Assembly: GCA_025175895.1 (NCBI GenBank)
Contig: CM046008.1
Location: forward strand, 20,415,255 to 20,479,254
Source: Wurfbainia villosa
Taxonomy: Eukaryota > Streptophyta > Magnoliopsida > Zingiberales > Zingiberaceae
Length of the DNA: 64,000 nucleotides
Direction: 5' to 3'
Part shown: piece after piece, positions 33,945 through 45,533 of the stretch
How positions within the stretch are numbered: position 1 is the first letter of the stretch
How the letters are laid out: the number at the start of each line of letters is the position of its first letter
The notes under the pieces: generated by a model
Seen by the model: only the letters and a program-made list of their open reading frames with translations
Database searches by the model: none
Told to the model about the DNA's origin: nothing
Translations under genes and position numbers: made by a program

Positions 33945-35783
33945 TGTTGGGTTTTTCTGAGCCGCAAAAACTGCTTTTTGCGTTGCGGAAACCTCGGAAG
34001 CCCCGGCCACGGATCCGTGCGAAGTATAAAATTATAATTGCATGTATGTGCTTACAGAAAATCCTAGATCTACCTTAGATCTAAGAGGTTAGAACGTTAC
34101 CCTCGTAGCGACGCCCTTCGCTTATCCCGCTCGTCCAAAAGTTCGCCGGAACTCGAGAGTGTCAAGTGCACACTCCTCTATGGTATCCACACAAGAAATA
34201 GGTGGAGAAAACTCAACCTTGAGTGTGCTAGCACTCCTTGGTTGGTTCAGCCAAAGAGAGGGATGGGAGAGGGAGAGCTTGAGAGAAAAAGTTCCAAGGA
34301 AGAAGATGAAGTTAAGAGTGTGTAACTCACAAAATGAATTCACCACCCATAACCCCAAAGTGGCCGGCCACTTCATGGAAGGGGGGTTACATGCATGCAT
34401 GTAACTCCCATGACCCTTGGTCTCCCTCATGATGTGGCACCAATTGACCAAGTCAATGATGATGTGGAGCATCATCATTGGCCGGCCATGCCTAGTCATC
34501 ATCATGACATGGCATTTGGTCAAGTCAAACTTGACCTTTCATCTTCCCTCTCAAGTCAAGTCAAACTTGACCTCTAATCTCCCATGGTTGATCAAATCTA
34601 ACCACTTGACTCAAGTCAATTTAATATAATGAATCTCTATTCATTAATTTAAATTGATTTGATGAATCAAATCTCAATTAGACTCATTCAACACTTGAAT
34701 CAACTTGAGTCTAACTCAATTAGTCTAATTTGGATTACTCTTAATCCAATTTGGTTCATCCCATGAACCTAATCCTCATTGTTCATCATATGAACCTAAT
34801 CTCCATCTAATTGCTCTTATGTGTGTGACCCTATAGGTTCTTGTAGCATTGGCAATGTCTCTAAACCGATTTAGGAACATAAGCAATGAGCGGTATCTAG
34901 CAACACATCATTGCTACCCAAGTTACAAGAATGTTGAGCTCCAACATCACCTTTGTGACTACTAATTGTGACTCTCACAATATGTGACAATGTCCCTCTA
35001 TCCTTGACATCTAGATTGACCAATCGAGGCATAGACCGTGTCATCCTCGGTACAATCTAAATCTTGAACTCCAAGTAGACTCACTCTAATCAAATGAGCT
35101 CAATATCTCATATTGAGCTCATTTGGGCATGGCCATGCACTTCGTGGTCTCACTCTATCAAGAATATCGATGTCACCCCCGTCATATAGGAGGGATAGAT
35201 CCCATCTACATCACTCACATCCCTCCGCATAATTTGTTACATACCCAGTAATCGCCTTTATAGTCCACCCATTTACGGGTGACGTTTGACAAAGCCAAAG
35301 TATGCAACTCCTTATGTAGGGAACCATGGTGACTTCAGGTCTAAGGACTAATAGTCATACTAATAGCCACATGAGAAAGTATATGACACTCATATAACGA
35401 TCCATGATACTTTCTCATGGCGGGTCATTCAGTATACATTCTCCAATGCATACCCATGTGTCAACTTGATATTTCATATCCATGACTTGTGAGATCAAGT
35501 CATCTTGTTGACCTACATGCTAGTCTCTATGCATTAACATTATCCCTGAATGTTAATACTCGACTAGGAATGATTAAGAGTAGTGTTCTCTATATCATCT
35601 CATTATCGATTCAACCAATCGATTGATATAGATAAGAACCTACTACTCAAGGACATTATTATATTTAGTTATTTGGCACCAATACAAGTAAATATAATAA
35701 CCATGCCTTTATAAATAGGAATATGATACAATAAAGTCCATACAACAATCATCATATGATTGGCTCTAGGGCTTTCACTAACA
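33945..35783 (-). repeat. C 3' LTR (1839 bp)
   Basis: It matches 40936-42767. A perfect 20-bp palindrome lies at 34386-34405. Hairpins with stems conserved relative to A and D are at 35370-35419, 35432-35453, 35520-35567 and 35589-35632. Confidence 0.94.
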
Positions 35784-35793
35784 ATCTCCCATT
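35784..35793 (-). other. Polypurine tract of C
   Basis: The minus strand reads AATGGGAGAT immediately before the LTR. Confidence 0.85.
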
Positions 35794-37401
35794 AGCACTA
35801 GTGCCAATCACCGTAGTATCTAATACCCAATGACCTAGTGTGACCATCATGCTTTTTCTGTGCCAAAGCCTTGGTCAAGGGATCTGCGATGTTAGCCTCT
35901 GTGGGTACTCTGCAAATCTTCACATCTCCTCTATCGATGATCTCTCGAATGAGATGGAAGCGCCGTAGTATGTGTTTGGTCCGGTGTGGCGAGGTTCCTT
36001 AGTTTCAGGTAATCGCTCCATTGTTGTCACAATAGAGCTCTATAGGATCTGCAATGCTAGGAACCACCCCAAGCTCAGTAATGAACTTGCGGATCCAAAC
36101 TGCCTCCTTTGCTGCCTCAGATGCAGCGATATACTCGGCCTCTGTTGTAGAATCAGCAACTGTGTCCTGCTTCGAACTCTTCCAGCTCACAGCGCCACCA
36201 TTCAAGCAAAACACAAACCCTGACTGCGATCTGTAATCATCCTGGTCAGTTTGGAAGCTGGCATCGCTGTAACCCTTTACAGCTAGCTCCTCATCGCCTC
36301 CAAATATCAAGAAATATTCTTTAGTCCTTCTTAAGTACTTAAGAATATTCTTGACTGCTATCCAGTGACGCTCACCGATCAGTGTATCTACTCGTCATGC
36401 TCAAAGCATACGAGACATCGGAGCAGTACACAGCATGGCGTACATGATAGATCCTATAGCAGATGCGTAAGGGATCTTATCCATGCGGTCTCTCTCCTCT
36501 CTAGAAGAGGGACTTTGAGTCTTCGAAAGACTCACACCATGTGACATCGGCAGAAGTCCTTTCTTGGAATTCTGCATGGTAAACCGAAGTAATACCGTGT
36601 CAATGTATGTACTCTGACTTAGGCCAAGCAATCTCTTAGATCTATCTCTATAGATCTTGATGCCTAGAATACAGGCTGCTTCACCTAAGTCCTTCATTGA
36701 GAAGCACGTCCCCAGCCAAGTCTTCACAGACTGTAGCGAAGGGATGTCATTCCCAATGAGTAGTATGTCATCCACATACAATACAAGGAACACAACTGTG
36801 TTCCCATTAACCCTCTTGTAGACATAGGGTTCATCTTCATTCTTGATGAAACCAAACTATTTGATCGCATCATCGAATCGAAGATTCCAGCTCTGAGAAG
36901 CTTGCTTTAGCCCATAAATGGACCTTTGCAGCTTGCATACCTTCGATATCTTTGTGGATCTACAAAACCCTCGGGTTGTGTCATGTACACATCCTCGAGT
37001 AAGTTTCCATTCGAAACACGGTTTTGACATCCATGCCGGATCTCATAATCGTGGTATCTTTGCAATAGCAAGCAAGATCGAATGGACTTAAACATCGCCA
37101 CTGGAGAAAAGGTTTCATCATAGTCAATACCATGAATTTGCTTGAAACCTTTAGCCACCAATCGGCCCTTATAGGTATGCGTAAGTCCATCCATGTCAGT
37201 CTTTCTCCTAAAGACCCACTTACACCCAATGGGTTTGACCCCTTCAGGTGGATCAACCAAAGTCCATACTTGGTTAGTGTACATGGATTCCATCTCGGAT
37301 CTCATGGCGTCTAGCCATTTCTCAGAATCTGGGCTCATCACAGCTTCCTGATAGGAGGTAGGCTCATTCTCAATGAGCATAACGTCATCATGGTCGGACA
37401 A
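35794..37401 (-). pseudogene. C RT and RNase H, broken
   Basis: On the minus strand: EKWLDAMRSEMESMYTNQVW, PPEGVKPIGCKWVF, a frameshift, IYGLKQ-type segment near 36910, catalytic YVDD at 36767-36778, GEAACILGIKIYRDRSKRLL, a break near 36400, then RNase H KGYSDASFQTDQDD, STTEAEYIAASEAAKEA and LYCDNNGAI. At least four frame changes. The final part of RNase H runs down to about 35820. Confidence 0.87.
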
Positions 37402-38560
37402 GAGAAATGAGTATCTCGGTGACGACGTGCCTACTCGGACTGCGAAGAGGTAGGTCTACTTGAACAGGTGGTTGTTCCACAACTCTTTGTGCAACAACCT
37501 CATCACCCACAACACTTTGTGGTTCCTGTTCAACCTCCATCAAGGCCTCAGTGCTATGGTCCTTATCTTGAATTTCTTCAAGATCGAAGGTACTCCCACT
37601 AGTTTTTCTAGAAACAAAATCCCTTTCTAGAAAAACCCAGTCTTTGCCACAAACACTTTGTGCTGACTGGGAATGTAGAAGTAATATCCCTTTGTATCCT
37701 TGGGATATCCAACAAAATAGCACCTATCGGATTTGGGTCCCAGTTTGTCTGAGACTTGACGTCGAACGTAAGCCTCACAACCCCAAATCCTCATAAAAGA
37801 CATCTTGGGATTTTTCCCTGTCCATATCGTATATGGTGTCTTTACCACTGACCTTGGATGGTACGGTTAAGGGTAAAGGCTGTTTGTGTCGAGCATATCC
37901 CCAAAGGATATAGGAAGATCTGTGTGACTCATCATAGATCGTACCATATCTAATAGGTACTGATTCCTCCTTTCGGATACACCATTCCTTTGTGGTGTTT
38001 CGGGAGGAGTGAGTTGGGATAGAATCCCACACTCGGCTAGATAGTCATGAAACTCATGGCTAAGGTATTCACCACCTCGATCTGATCAGTATCTTAATAC
38101 TCTTGCCAATTTGGTTTGTACTTCATTCTTGAATTCTTTGAACTTTTCAAAGGATTGATTTATGTCATAAGATACACATAACCATATCTACTGAAGTCAT
38201 CAGTAAATGTAATGAAGTACCTGTAACCACCTCTAGCAGCAACATTGAAAGGACCACATACATCACTACATATAAGTCATAACAAATCTATTGCTCTTTC
38301 TATGTCCACTAAAGGAGTCTTGGTCATCTTACCTAAAAGGCAAGACTATGTCTCATATGATTCAAAATCAAATGAGTCTAGCGACCCATCCTTATGGGTG
38401 AGATAAGCGACTCTCATTTATGTGACCTAAGCGACAATGCCAAAGATAAGTTTGGTTCAACTCATTTGACTTGAACCTCTTGGTACTTATGTTATAGATA
38501 GGGCTCTCTAAGTCTAGAAAGTAGAGTCCGTTCATTAGAGGTGCACTACAATAGAACATA
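37402..38560 (-). pseudogene. C integrase region, broken
   Basis: Readable on the minus strand: GAG-pre-integrase (CSVYLNDMFYCSAPLMNGLY then LNQTYLWHCRLGHINESR), a degenerate core around 37900-38300, and the C-terminal MRIWGCEAYVRRQVSDKLGP with CYFVGYPKDTKGYYFY. The core triad cannot be read in one frame. Confidence 0.78.
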
Positions 38561-38880
38561 TCATTTAAATAAACTGAACAACATTTGTTCTTTATTATAA
38601 ATGAAAATCCTTTCTTGTCCAAACAAGAAAGCTGAAATGATGTTCTTGGTTAAAGCGGGCACATAACAACATTCATCTAATTCTAATACAAGCCCGGAGG
38701 CGAGAGATAGATCATAAGTTCCTCGAATGAGCAACCCTTGCTCCATTGCCTACTCGTAGGTCCACCTGCGCCCTTTGTCAATGCCTGCTATTTCTGGCGC
38801 TTTGCACATTGGTACAAATGTGAGATGCACATCCGGTATCTAATACCCATGATGAAGAAATAGATAGATTGACTTCTATA
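38561..38880 (-). pseudogene. C protease, broken
   Basis: The copia protease motif VLDTGCASHICTNVQ is encoded around 38805-38850 (minus), followed by VDLRVGNGA and LVLELDECCYVPALTKNII in shifted frames. Confidence 0.75.
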
Positions 38881-38884
38881 ACAT

Positions 38885-39291
38885 TTATACCTGAAGTAGA
38901 AGTCTCACTTCTCTTCTTCTTAAGATCTTCCAGGTATGCCTTAGAGACTTCATATCTCTCATGCCTAGCTTGTCCTTGATCTGATTGTGAAGATGTCCAA
39001 CCATATCATAAGAATTCATGAACTCATGTTGCTTCTGAAGCTCAGAGTTCATGGTCGCGAGCAATAGACATGACACATCTAATGCATCATCTTGATGCTT
39101 CTTGTAAGCATCTTTGTCATCTCACGAGGTAGTGGCAGGAGGTGCCTCCGGAATGGGGCTCGGGGGCGTACAACTTCCTTTCTTGGGTGAGAACAATTCT
39201 CGGGTTCTGTGCGATCCAGGAAATTTGCTCCATTGAGCTTGTCCTTCTCAAGGACAGATCGCAGAGAGAGAGTGTTCGTGTTTATCGACAT
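38885..39291 (-). pseudogene. C gag, truncated and frameshifted
   Basis: It starts with MSINTNTLSLRSVLEKDKLN and GANFLD at 39291, close to the D gag start, then shifts frame. A later piece (CLLLATMNSELQKQHEFMNS, MVGHLHNQIKDKLG) ends near 38885. It is much shorter than the roughly 260 codons expected, so a large deletion removed the C-terminal gag and zinc knuckle. Confidence 0.78.
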
Positions 39292-40922
39292 AGTTATCTA
39301 CAACATACAATGCAGAGAATTAATATCATATTCCTTTTATCATTTAATTAGGCCTTTAATCAAATGATGCTCCCACTAAATTATAGGAATTTTGTAGAAT
39401 CGAGTTATGGATGTGGTCAAACCACTTTTACTAGATTCATACAAACTAGCTATAATTCTTGCGGGACAAGATCCACATCATACTAAGCTTTGGCTAAATC
39501 GCCCAAGACTTAGTACGATCGGTGGGTAATACATTACCGATTACATCTCTATGCAACTCTTGTTTATAGGATTAAGACCCACATTTACAAAAGACCTTGA
39601 GTTAGCTTTGGCTAAATCGCCCAAGATTTAGTGTAAATGCGATCTTAACCTATCTTTTCAACGATTGGAATATGCCTATAGTTCTACTCGATCCAATTGA
39701 GTTAACTAGTTTTGCTCAATCTAATTGAGCTTACTCTAACCCGAGTCGTGATAGGCAGGACCAAGATTGTCCCTCCGCACCCTACCAAGATAATATGCGT
39801 TGCTCTGCTTTGGCAGATTCAACAACAACAAATGATCGAGGTAGTGATGGGTATCAAGGCTCGGTAGGCATTTTCGAGTTGATTCGATTATGATCTAATC
39901 TAATCGTAATGTGTATCTCATATGCATTTATGCCTTTATTATCTTATATTAGCATGCATCATATACATACATTAATTATTCTAGCATGCATCATATACAT
40001 ACAAGAAAATTAACCTAGCATGCATCATATACATACAAACATTTTTCTACTAGCATGCATCACATACATACAAGAAAAATCAATTAAATATACATATATA
40101 TATATCAACATATATATATATCATTAAATGTGATATAGTCATGGCCCTACTACGATCTTCTCAAGCCAATGAGAAGATCGGATGGTCAACCTAAGGCTAG
40201 CGGCTTCTCCAAGCGCTTCCTTTGACCGCCATGTGTCGTCGTCACCCTTCTCGTAATCTCGTCTTCGAGTGGACTTTCCACCGCTCCATTTTGTACATTA
40301 CAAATATGAAACTCGAGTTACATTCGAGTCTAAAACTAATTACAACTAGAATTTCAAAATAAGAGGTACGACGCGCAGGTCGCATACACTATACAACACG
40401 CACAACCACAAAACGGCACGCAGGCCGTATTATGAATTACAACACACTTATTCAATCAAATTGGGGTCATTGGGCCATGAAAATCACAGAATTATACATA
40501 ATTCTAAATTATGTATTTTTACAGAAATTTCTATAATTTTTCCTAATTTATTTCGAATTTATGAGTCAACTCTCCGTAACGGTCCCGCTAAGCGGTTTCC
40601 GGGCGCGATCGCGGGACATGGCCCCTTTCGGGGATAGGGGCAGCGCCCCTACTCGCAAAATAAACTTCGCGAGTGTCCCTACAATGATCTTACAGTGACT
40701 TAAGTCGCTGTCCCAAAAACCTAAAGCGAGAACTCGCCGATTCGGAGAGTTTTTCTCGACGGTTGAAGCCTACGAGTGTCCCAACACTCGTTGCTTTGAC
40801 TCTACAAGAAAAATACCCAAAAATTCTATAAAATAAGAAAATTTACAGAAACATATAAATCTGTAATTTTTATATCTAATATAAAAACTACAAAAACGAA
40901 ACACATACATGCTTCGCACGTG
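39292..40922 (-). other. C leader (PBS to gag)
   Basis: 1.63 kb, longer than in A or D. It holds four repeats of TAGCATGCATCATATACATAC type at 39950-40071 and an AT microsatellite at about 40085-40125. No coding signal was found. Confidence 0.6.
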
Positions 40923-40934
40923 GCTCTGATACCA
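40923..40934 (-). other. Primer-binding site of C
   Basis: TGGTATCAGAGC on the minus strand, one base from the LTR. Confidence 0.92.
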
Positions 40935-40935
40935 C

Positions 40936-42767
40936 TGTTGGGTTTTTCCGAGCCGCAAAAACCGCTTTTTGCGTTGCGGAAACCTCGGAAGCCCCGGCCA
41001 CGGATCCGTGCGAAGTATAAAATTATAATTGCATGTATGTGCTTACAGAAAATCCTAGATCTACCTTAGATCTAAGAGGTTAGAACGTTACCCTCGTAGC
41101 GACGCCCTTCGCTTATCCCGCTCGTCCAAAAGTTCGCCGGAACTCGAGAGTGTCAAGTGCACACTCCTCTATGGTATCCACACAAGCAATAGGTGGAGAA
41201 AACTCAACCTTGAGTATGCTAGCACTCCTTGGTTGGTTCGGCCAAAGAGAGGGATGGGAGAGGGAGAGCTTGAGAGAAAAAGTTCCAAGGAAGAAGATGA
41301 AGTTAAGAGTGTAACTCACCAAATGAATTCACCACCCATAACCCCAAAGTGGCCGGCCACTTCATGGAAGGGGGGTTACATGCATGCATGTAACTCCCAT
41401 GACCCTTGGTCTCCCTCATGATGTGGCACCAATTGACCAAGTCAATGATGATGTGGAGCATCATCATTGGCCTGCCATGCCTAGTCATCATCATGACATG
41501 GCATTTGGTCAAGTCAAACTTGACCTTTCATCTTCCCTCTCAAGTCAAGTCAAACTTGACCTCTAATCTCCCATGGTTGATCAAATCTAACCACTTGACT
41601 CAAGTCAATTTAATATAATGAATCTCTATTCATTAATTTAAATTGATTTGATGAATCAAATCTCAATTAGACTCATTCAACACTTGAATCAACTTGAGTC
41701 TAACTCAATTAGTCTAATTTGGATTACTCTTAATCCAATTTGGTTCATCCCATGAACCTAATCCTCATGGTTCATCATATGAACCTAATCTCCATCTAAT
41801 TGCTCTTATGTGTGTGACCCTATAGGTTCTTGTAACGTTGGCAATGTCCCTAAACCGATTTAGGAACATAAGCAATGAGCGGTATCTAGCAACACATCAT
41901 TGCTACCTAAGTTACAAGAATGTTGAGCTCCAACATCACCTTTGTGACTACTAATTGTGACTCACAATATGTGACAATGTCCCTCTATCCTTGACATCTA
42001 GATTGACCAATCGAGGCATAGACCGTGTCATCCTCGGTACAATCTAAGTCTTGAACTCCAAGTAGACTCACTCTAATCAAATGAGCTCAATATCTCATAT
42101 TGACTCATTTGGGCATGGCCATGCACTTCGTGGTCTCACTCTATCAAGAATATCGATGTCACCCCGTCATATAGGAGGGTTAGATCCAATCTACATCACT
42201 CACATCCCTCGCATAATTAGTTACATACCCAAAGAATCGCTTTATAGTCCACCCATTTACGGGTGACGTTTGTGACGGCCAAAGTATGCAACTCCTTATG
42301 TAGGGAACCATGGCGACTTCAGGTCTAAGGACTAATAGTCATACTAATAGCCACATGAGAAAGTATATGACACTCATATAACGATCCATGATACTTTCTC
42401 ATGGCGGGTCATTCAGTATACATTCTCCAATGCATACCCATGTGTCAACTTGATATCTCATATCCATGACTTGTGAGATCAAGTCATCTTGTTGACCTAC
42501 ATGCTAGTCTCTATGCATTAACATTGTCCCTGAATGTTAATACTCGACTAGGAATGATTAAGAGTAGTGTTCTCTATATCATCTCATTATCGATTCAACT
42601 AATCGATTGATATAGATAAGAACCTACTACTCAAGGACATTATTATATTTAGTTATTTGGCACCAATACAAGTAAATATAATAACCATGCCTTTATAAAT
42701 AGGAATATGATACAATAAAGTCCATACAACAATCATCATATGATTGGCTCTAGGGCTTTCACTAACA
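40936..42767 (-). repeat. C 5' LTR (1832 bp)
   Basis: It begins TGTTGGGTTTTTC on + and ends ACTAACA. It has the same palindrome (41375-41394) and hairpins as the other C LTR. Confidence 0.94.
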
Positions 42768-42772
42768 GAAAG
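42768..42772. other. Target site duplication of C, right copy (GAAAG)
   Basis: Matches 33940-33944. B- integrase/GAG-pre-integrase sequence resumes here. Confidence 0.95.
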
Positions 42773-43241
42773 ACTCGCAGGTTGGGAGATCTTCCACCAC
42801 TAATGAACCCAAGGGTCCATCAGCTATCAACTTTTAAATTCTACTTAGGTTAATATGACCAAGTCTTAGGTGTCAAAGATATGTCTGGTTCATTTTCGAA
42901 GGTTCTTTTCTCTTATTAGACTTAGAAGATGAGTTATTTACTTCTATATGCATCGTGAGAGTTTTCGGTTCAAGAGTATACAAATTGCCAACCAATGTAC
43001 CAAAACACATAATCTTCCTATTCCTTTTTATAACAACTTTATCATTAAAAGAAACAGAATATCCATCCAGAAACAATTTAGAAACTGAAATTAGATTCTT
43101 TCTAAAAGTAGGTACATAAAGACAATTTCTCAAAACCAAAACTTTATTCCTATCAAAAGATAAATAAACGTCTCCCACTGCAATAACCGCCACCTTTAAA
43201 GCATTGCACATGAAGACGGTAATCTCTCCCTCACCATGTCG
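42773..43241 (-). pseudogene. B- protease end and GAG-pre-integrase
   Basis: It continues B- beyond C. The minus-strand frame 43211-42873 reads VAVIAVGDVYLSFDRNKVLV, LRNCLYVPTFRKNLISVSKL and KEPSKMNQTYL, then loses frame before the LGHIN zinc segment. The protease active site itself is at the end of the gag frame. Confidence 0.85.
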
Positions 43242-44150
43242 TCAGGTTTTCTGAAACCCATGCAAAGTATTGCAGACATGATCAGTGGCTCCTGTATCTA
43301 CACACCAGGTACTGGTAGATAACATCGCTAAACATGTTTCAACAACTAAACAAGAAGATATACCTTTGTTCTTTCGGCGAGGACAGTCCGCCTTCCAATG
43401 TCCAGTCTGCTTGCAAGTAAAGCACTTGCCTTTCGGCTTCTTCACTCCTGCCTGAGGTCCTACTGCCATTTTCTTTGCTCTACCTTGCTTCTTCTTCTTC
43501 ATACCTTTCGGTTTAGAAGTAGAAACCTTCTGAGCAACCATGGCTTGAGCGCTTTGACGAAAAAGCCCCTCTACCGCCTGGAGTTCTGTCAGAAGCTCCA
43601 CCAACAAATACAACCTCTTGTTCATGTTGTAGTTGAGGCGGAACTGCTCAAAACTCCTAGGCAGTGATTGGAGAATGATATCGACCTGGGTTTCCCCATC
43701 GATCTCATCTCCGAGGACTTCCATCTCATTTAGATGAGCCATCATCTTGAGAACATGGTTCCTGACGGGTGTTCCCTCGATCATGGTGGTCGTCATCAAG
43801 TTCCTCATAGCCTCCTGTCTGGCCGCCCTACTCTGATGTCCGAAAAGTTCCTTGAGATTGAGCATCATGTCATAAGCCGTGGGCATGGCCTGATGCTGAT
43901 GTTGTAGCACATTTGACATAGATGCCAAAATGTAACACCGCGCCATCTCATCTGCCTTGATCCATTTCTTATAACTCTCTTTCTCCTTTTCATCAGAGTC
44001 ATCGGTGGGCTTAGGAGGACAGACCTCGAAGAGTACAAATTTGTACTCCTCTGCAGTTAAGACAATATCCAAATTTCTTTTCCAATCAATATAATTTGTT
44101 CCAGTAAGTTTATTTTCTTTTAATATCATAGCAAGTGGGTTGAAAGCCAT
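43242..44150 (-). CDS. B- gag with zinc knuckle and protease start, 302 codons
   Basis: The best preserved gag here. The start MAFNPLAMILKENKLTGTNY matches the family opening and the first ATG after the leader. The capsid core spans residues about 10-190 (WKRNLDIVLTAEEY; YDMMLNLKELFGHQSRAARQ; ILQSLPRSFEQFRLNYNMNK). A basic stretch (SKPKGMKKKKQGRAKK) precedes a complete CCHC knuckle CFTCKQTGHWKADC at about residues 248-261. The protease active site WCVDTGATDHVCN is at about 281-293, and the frame stops soon after at GFQKT. Gag would assemble particles and bind RNA. The element as a whole is dead. Confidence 0.88.
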   Translation of the reverse strand: MAFNPLAMILKENKLTGTNYIDWKRNLDIVLTAEEYKFVLFEVCPPKPTDDSDEKEKESYKKWIKADEMARCYILASMSNVLQHQHQAMPTAYDMMLNLKELFGHQSRAARQEAMRNLMTTTMIEGTPVRNHVLKMMAHLNEMEVLGDEIDGETQVDIILQSLPRSFEQFRLNYNMNKRLYLLVELLTELQAVEGLFRQSAQAMVAQKVSTSKPKGMKKKKQGRAKKMAVGPQAGVKKPKGKCFTCKQTGHWKADCPRRKNKGISSCLVVETCLAMLSTSTWCVDTGATDHVCNTLHGFQKT

Positions 44151-45117
44151 TTGAAAAACCTAAGAATCACAATGATCAAAATATTATATTTCAAATACCA
44201 TTGATTCCTCAAACAATAAAATTTCGAAATCAACCAACACCTCAAAAAACCGAGAATATCGCATGCCACGATAGTGTGGACGTATACGAATTCTACATTT
44301 GTAAGAGGAGGTTTAACCCTTTAATTTTATTATCTTGTCAACCTTACTTTTTGACAAATAAAATTAATAGTTGGTTCCTCTTTGGCCTGTCAAATAAAAG
44401 TAGTGACTCCAATGGGGAGGATACTTTTTATTTGCATCTAAGTGTGCACCATTACACGATACTAAGGGAATTATCTCGGATTATGTGCCTTACCGATGGG
44501 GAAGTACACACGCTCCTAAATAATTTCCTATAACCATTATTTGACCTAGTGATCTGCAAACAAACTCATCCGATGGGGAGGTAGGCACTCAGAGCCGACG
44601 CACAAGTTTGTTGCATCACACGTCAAATTGTAATGGAGGCCGCGGGAATTAATTAAAATGTCCCTCTCCCACTTAGTAAATTGACAGTGAGGAATTTTCA
44701 AGCACACACAACATGCATATAAAACAAATCAGCAATAAATATGGAAAAAATCAGAATTTTCCCAACTATTATGGCATTGTTCTCCAATATGCGTCCCGTC
44801 ATGTCACCACCTTGTCCGCTCCACCTTTTCCCGTGCGCAAGTCACCAAAGAGATCCGAGCCAAGATAAACTATTTTAATTTACATCCATCGATCCTATAC
44901 TCCACGAAGGAGTGTACGAATAATCTAGATCAAAAGTAAACTAAAATGAGTGGCTAAACAATGTCATATTTAATTACAAAAATTAAATACTTATTTAGCC
45001 TCGTCAACCCCGAGGATTCAAATAATATACAATCACACACACATGCAATCACATACACACATATATAGCCATAATAGTTGGATCTTATGCCTGCAACCAA
45101 AAAGTTATCCTATGCAC
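44151..45117 (-). other. B- leader, main part, cut by D
   Basis: Non-coding. It matches the B+ and E leaders and carries the conserved polypurine-like run (minus AAGTGGGAGAGGGA) at 44661-44674. Its last five bases TGCAC (45113-45117) are the left target copy of D. Confidence 0.7.
45113..45117. other. Target site duplication of D, left copy (TGCAC)
   Basis: The right copy at 63395-63399 reads CGCAC. The undisturbed B+ leader has the C at this place, so the left copy has a C-to-T change at a CG, typical of methylated DNA. Confidence 0.85.
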
Positions 45118-45263
45118 TGTTAGTTATAGCCCTAGAGCCAATCATGTGATGGTTGAAAAGGGAACATTTTGTATCATATTCAATAAAGGCAAAGGATTGG
45201 TTATTATATTTACATCTTGCTTGTGCCAGCTAAATTAAATATAATAATGCCCTAGAAAAGTAG

Positions 45264-45319
45264 GTTCTTATCTACAACACATCAATTGGCAGAATTGATT
45301 ATGAGAGGCTGTAGAGAAC
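45264..45319 (+). other. LTR hairpin 1 (D 5' LTR)
   Basis: Outer arms TCTACAAC (45271-45278) and GCTGTAGA (45308-45315), inner arms ATCAATT (45281-45287) and AATTGAT (45293-45299), flanked by GTTC and GAAC. C has TCTATATCA/TGATATAGA and ATCGATT/AATCGAT at the same place. Confidence 0.75.
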
Positions 45320-45335
45320 ACTTTCCTAAATGTTC

Positions 45336-45383
45336 CTAGTCAAGTATTAATATGCAAGGGCAATATTAATACATAAAGACTAG
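45336..45383 (+). other. LTR hairpin 2 (D 5' LTR)
   Basis: Outer arms CTAGTC/GACTAG and inner arms GTATTAATAT/ATATTAATAC. In C the inner arms are GTATTAACATT/AATGTTAATGC, with a T-A to C-G pair change and one G-T pair. Confidence 0.78.
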
Positions 45384-45398
45384 CATGTAGGTCGATTG

Positions 45399-45420
45399 AT
45401 GACTTGATCTCACAAGTCAT
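45399..45420 (+). other. LTR hairpin 3 (D 5' LTR)
   Basis: ATGACTTG at 45399-45406 pairs with CAAGTCAT at 45413-45420, with a 6-base loop. Identical in C. Confidence 0.65.
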
Positions 45421-45448
45421 GGATATATGATATCAAGTTGACACATGG

Positions 45449-45470
45449 GTATATATTAGAGAATATATAC
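45449..45470 (+). other. LTR hairpin 4 (D 5' LTR)
   Basis: GTATATATT pairs with AATATATAC. In C the arms are GTATGCATT and AATGTATAC: one pair replaced, one G-T. Confidence 0.75.
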
Positions 45471-45483
45471 TGAACTGACCCGC

Positions 45484-45533
45484 CATGAGAAAGTTTCATG
45501 GATCGTTATATGAGTGTCATAAACTTTCTCATG
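45484..45533 (+). other. LTR hairpin 5 (D 5' LTR)
   Basis: CATGAGAAAGTTT pairs with AAACTTTCTCATG over 13 bp. In C (35370-35382 and 35407-35419) the arms are CATGAGAAAGTAT and ATACTTTCTCATG, again fully paired. Confidence 0.8.

Larger units (their letters stand above)
33945..42767 (-). mobile_element. Ty1/copia element 'C', complete, 8823 bp
   Basis: LTRs of 1839 and 1832 bp that look nearly identical, PBS, polypurine tract and a GAAAG duplication. Gag-protease-integrase-RT-RNase H is on the minus strand. It is related to A and D but is a distinct LTR subfamily (LTR starts TGTTAGTGAAAGCCC and ends AACCCAACA on the minus strand). Confidence 0.94.

Noticed and set aside
40085..40125. TA-rich run as a replication or regulatory element
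   Set aside because: Simple AT microsatellite in the C leader, absent from A and D.
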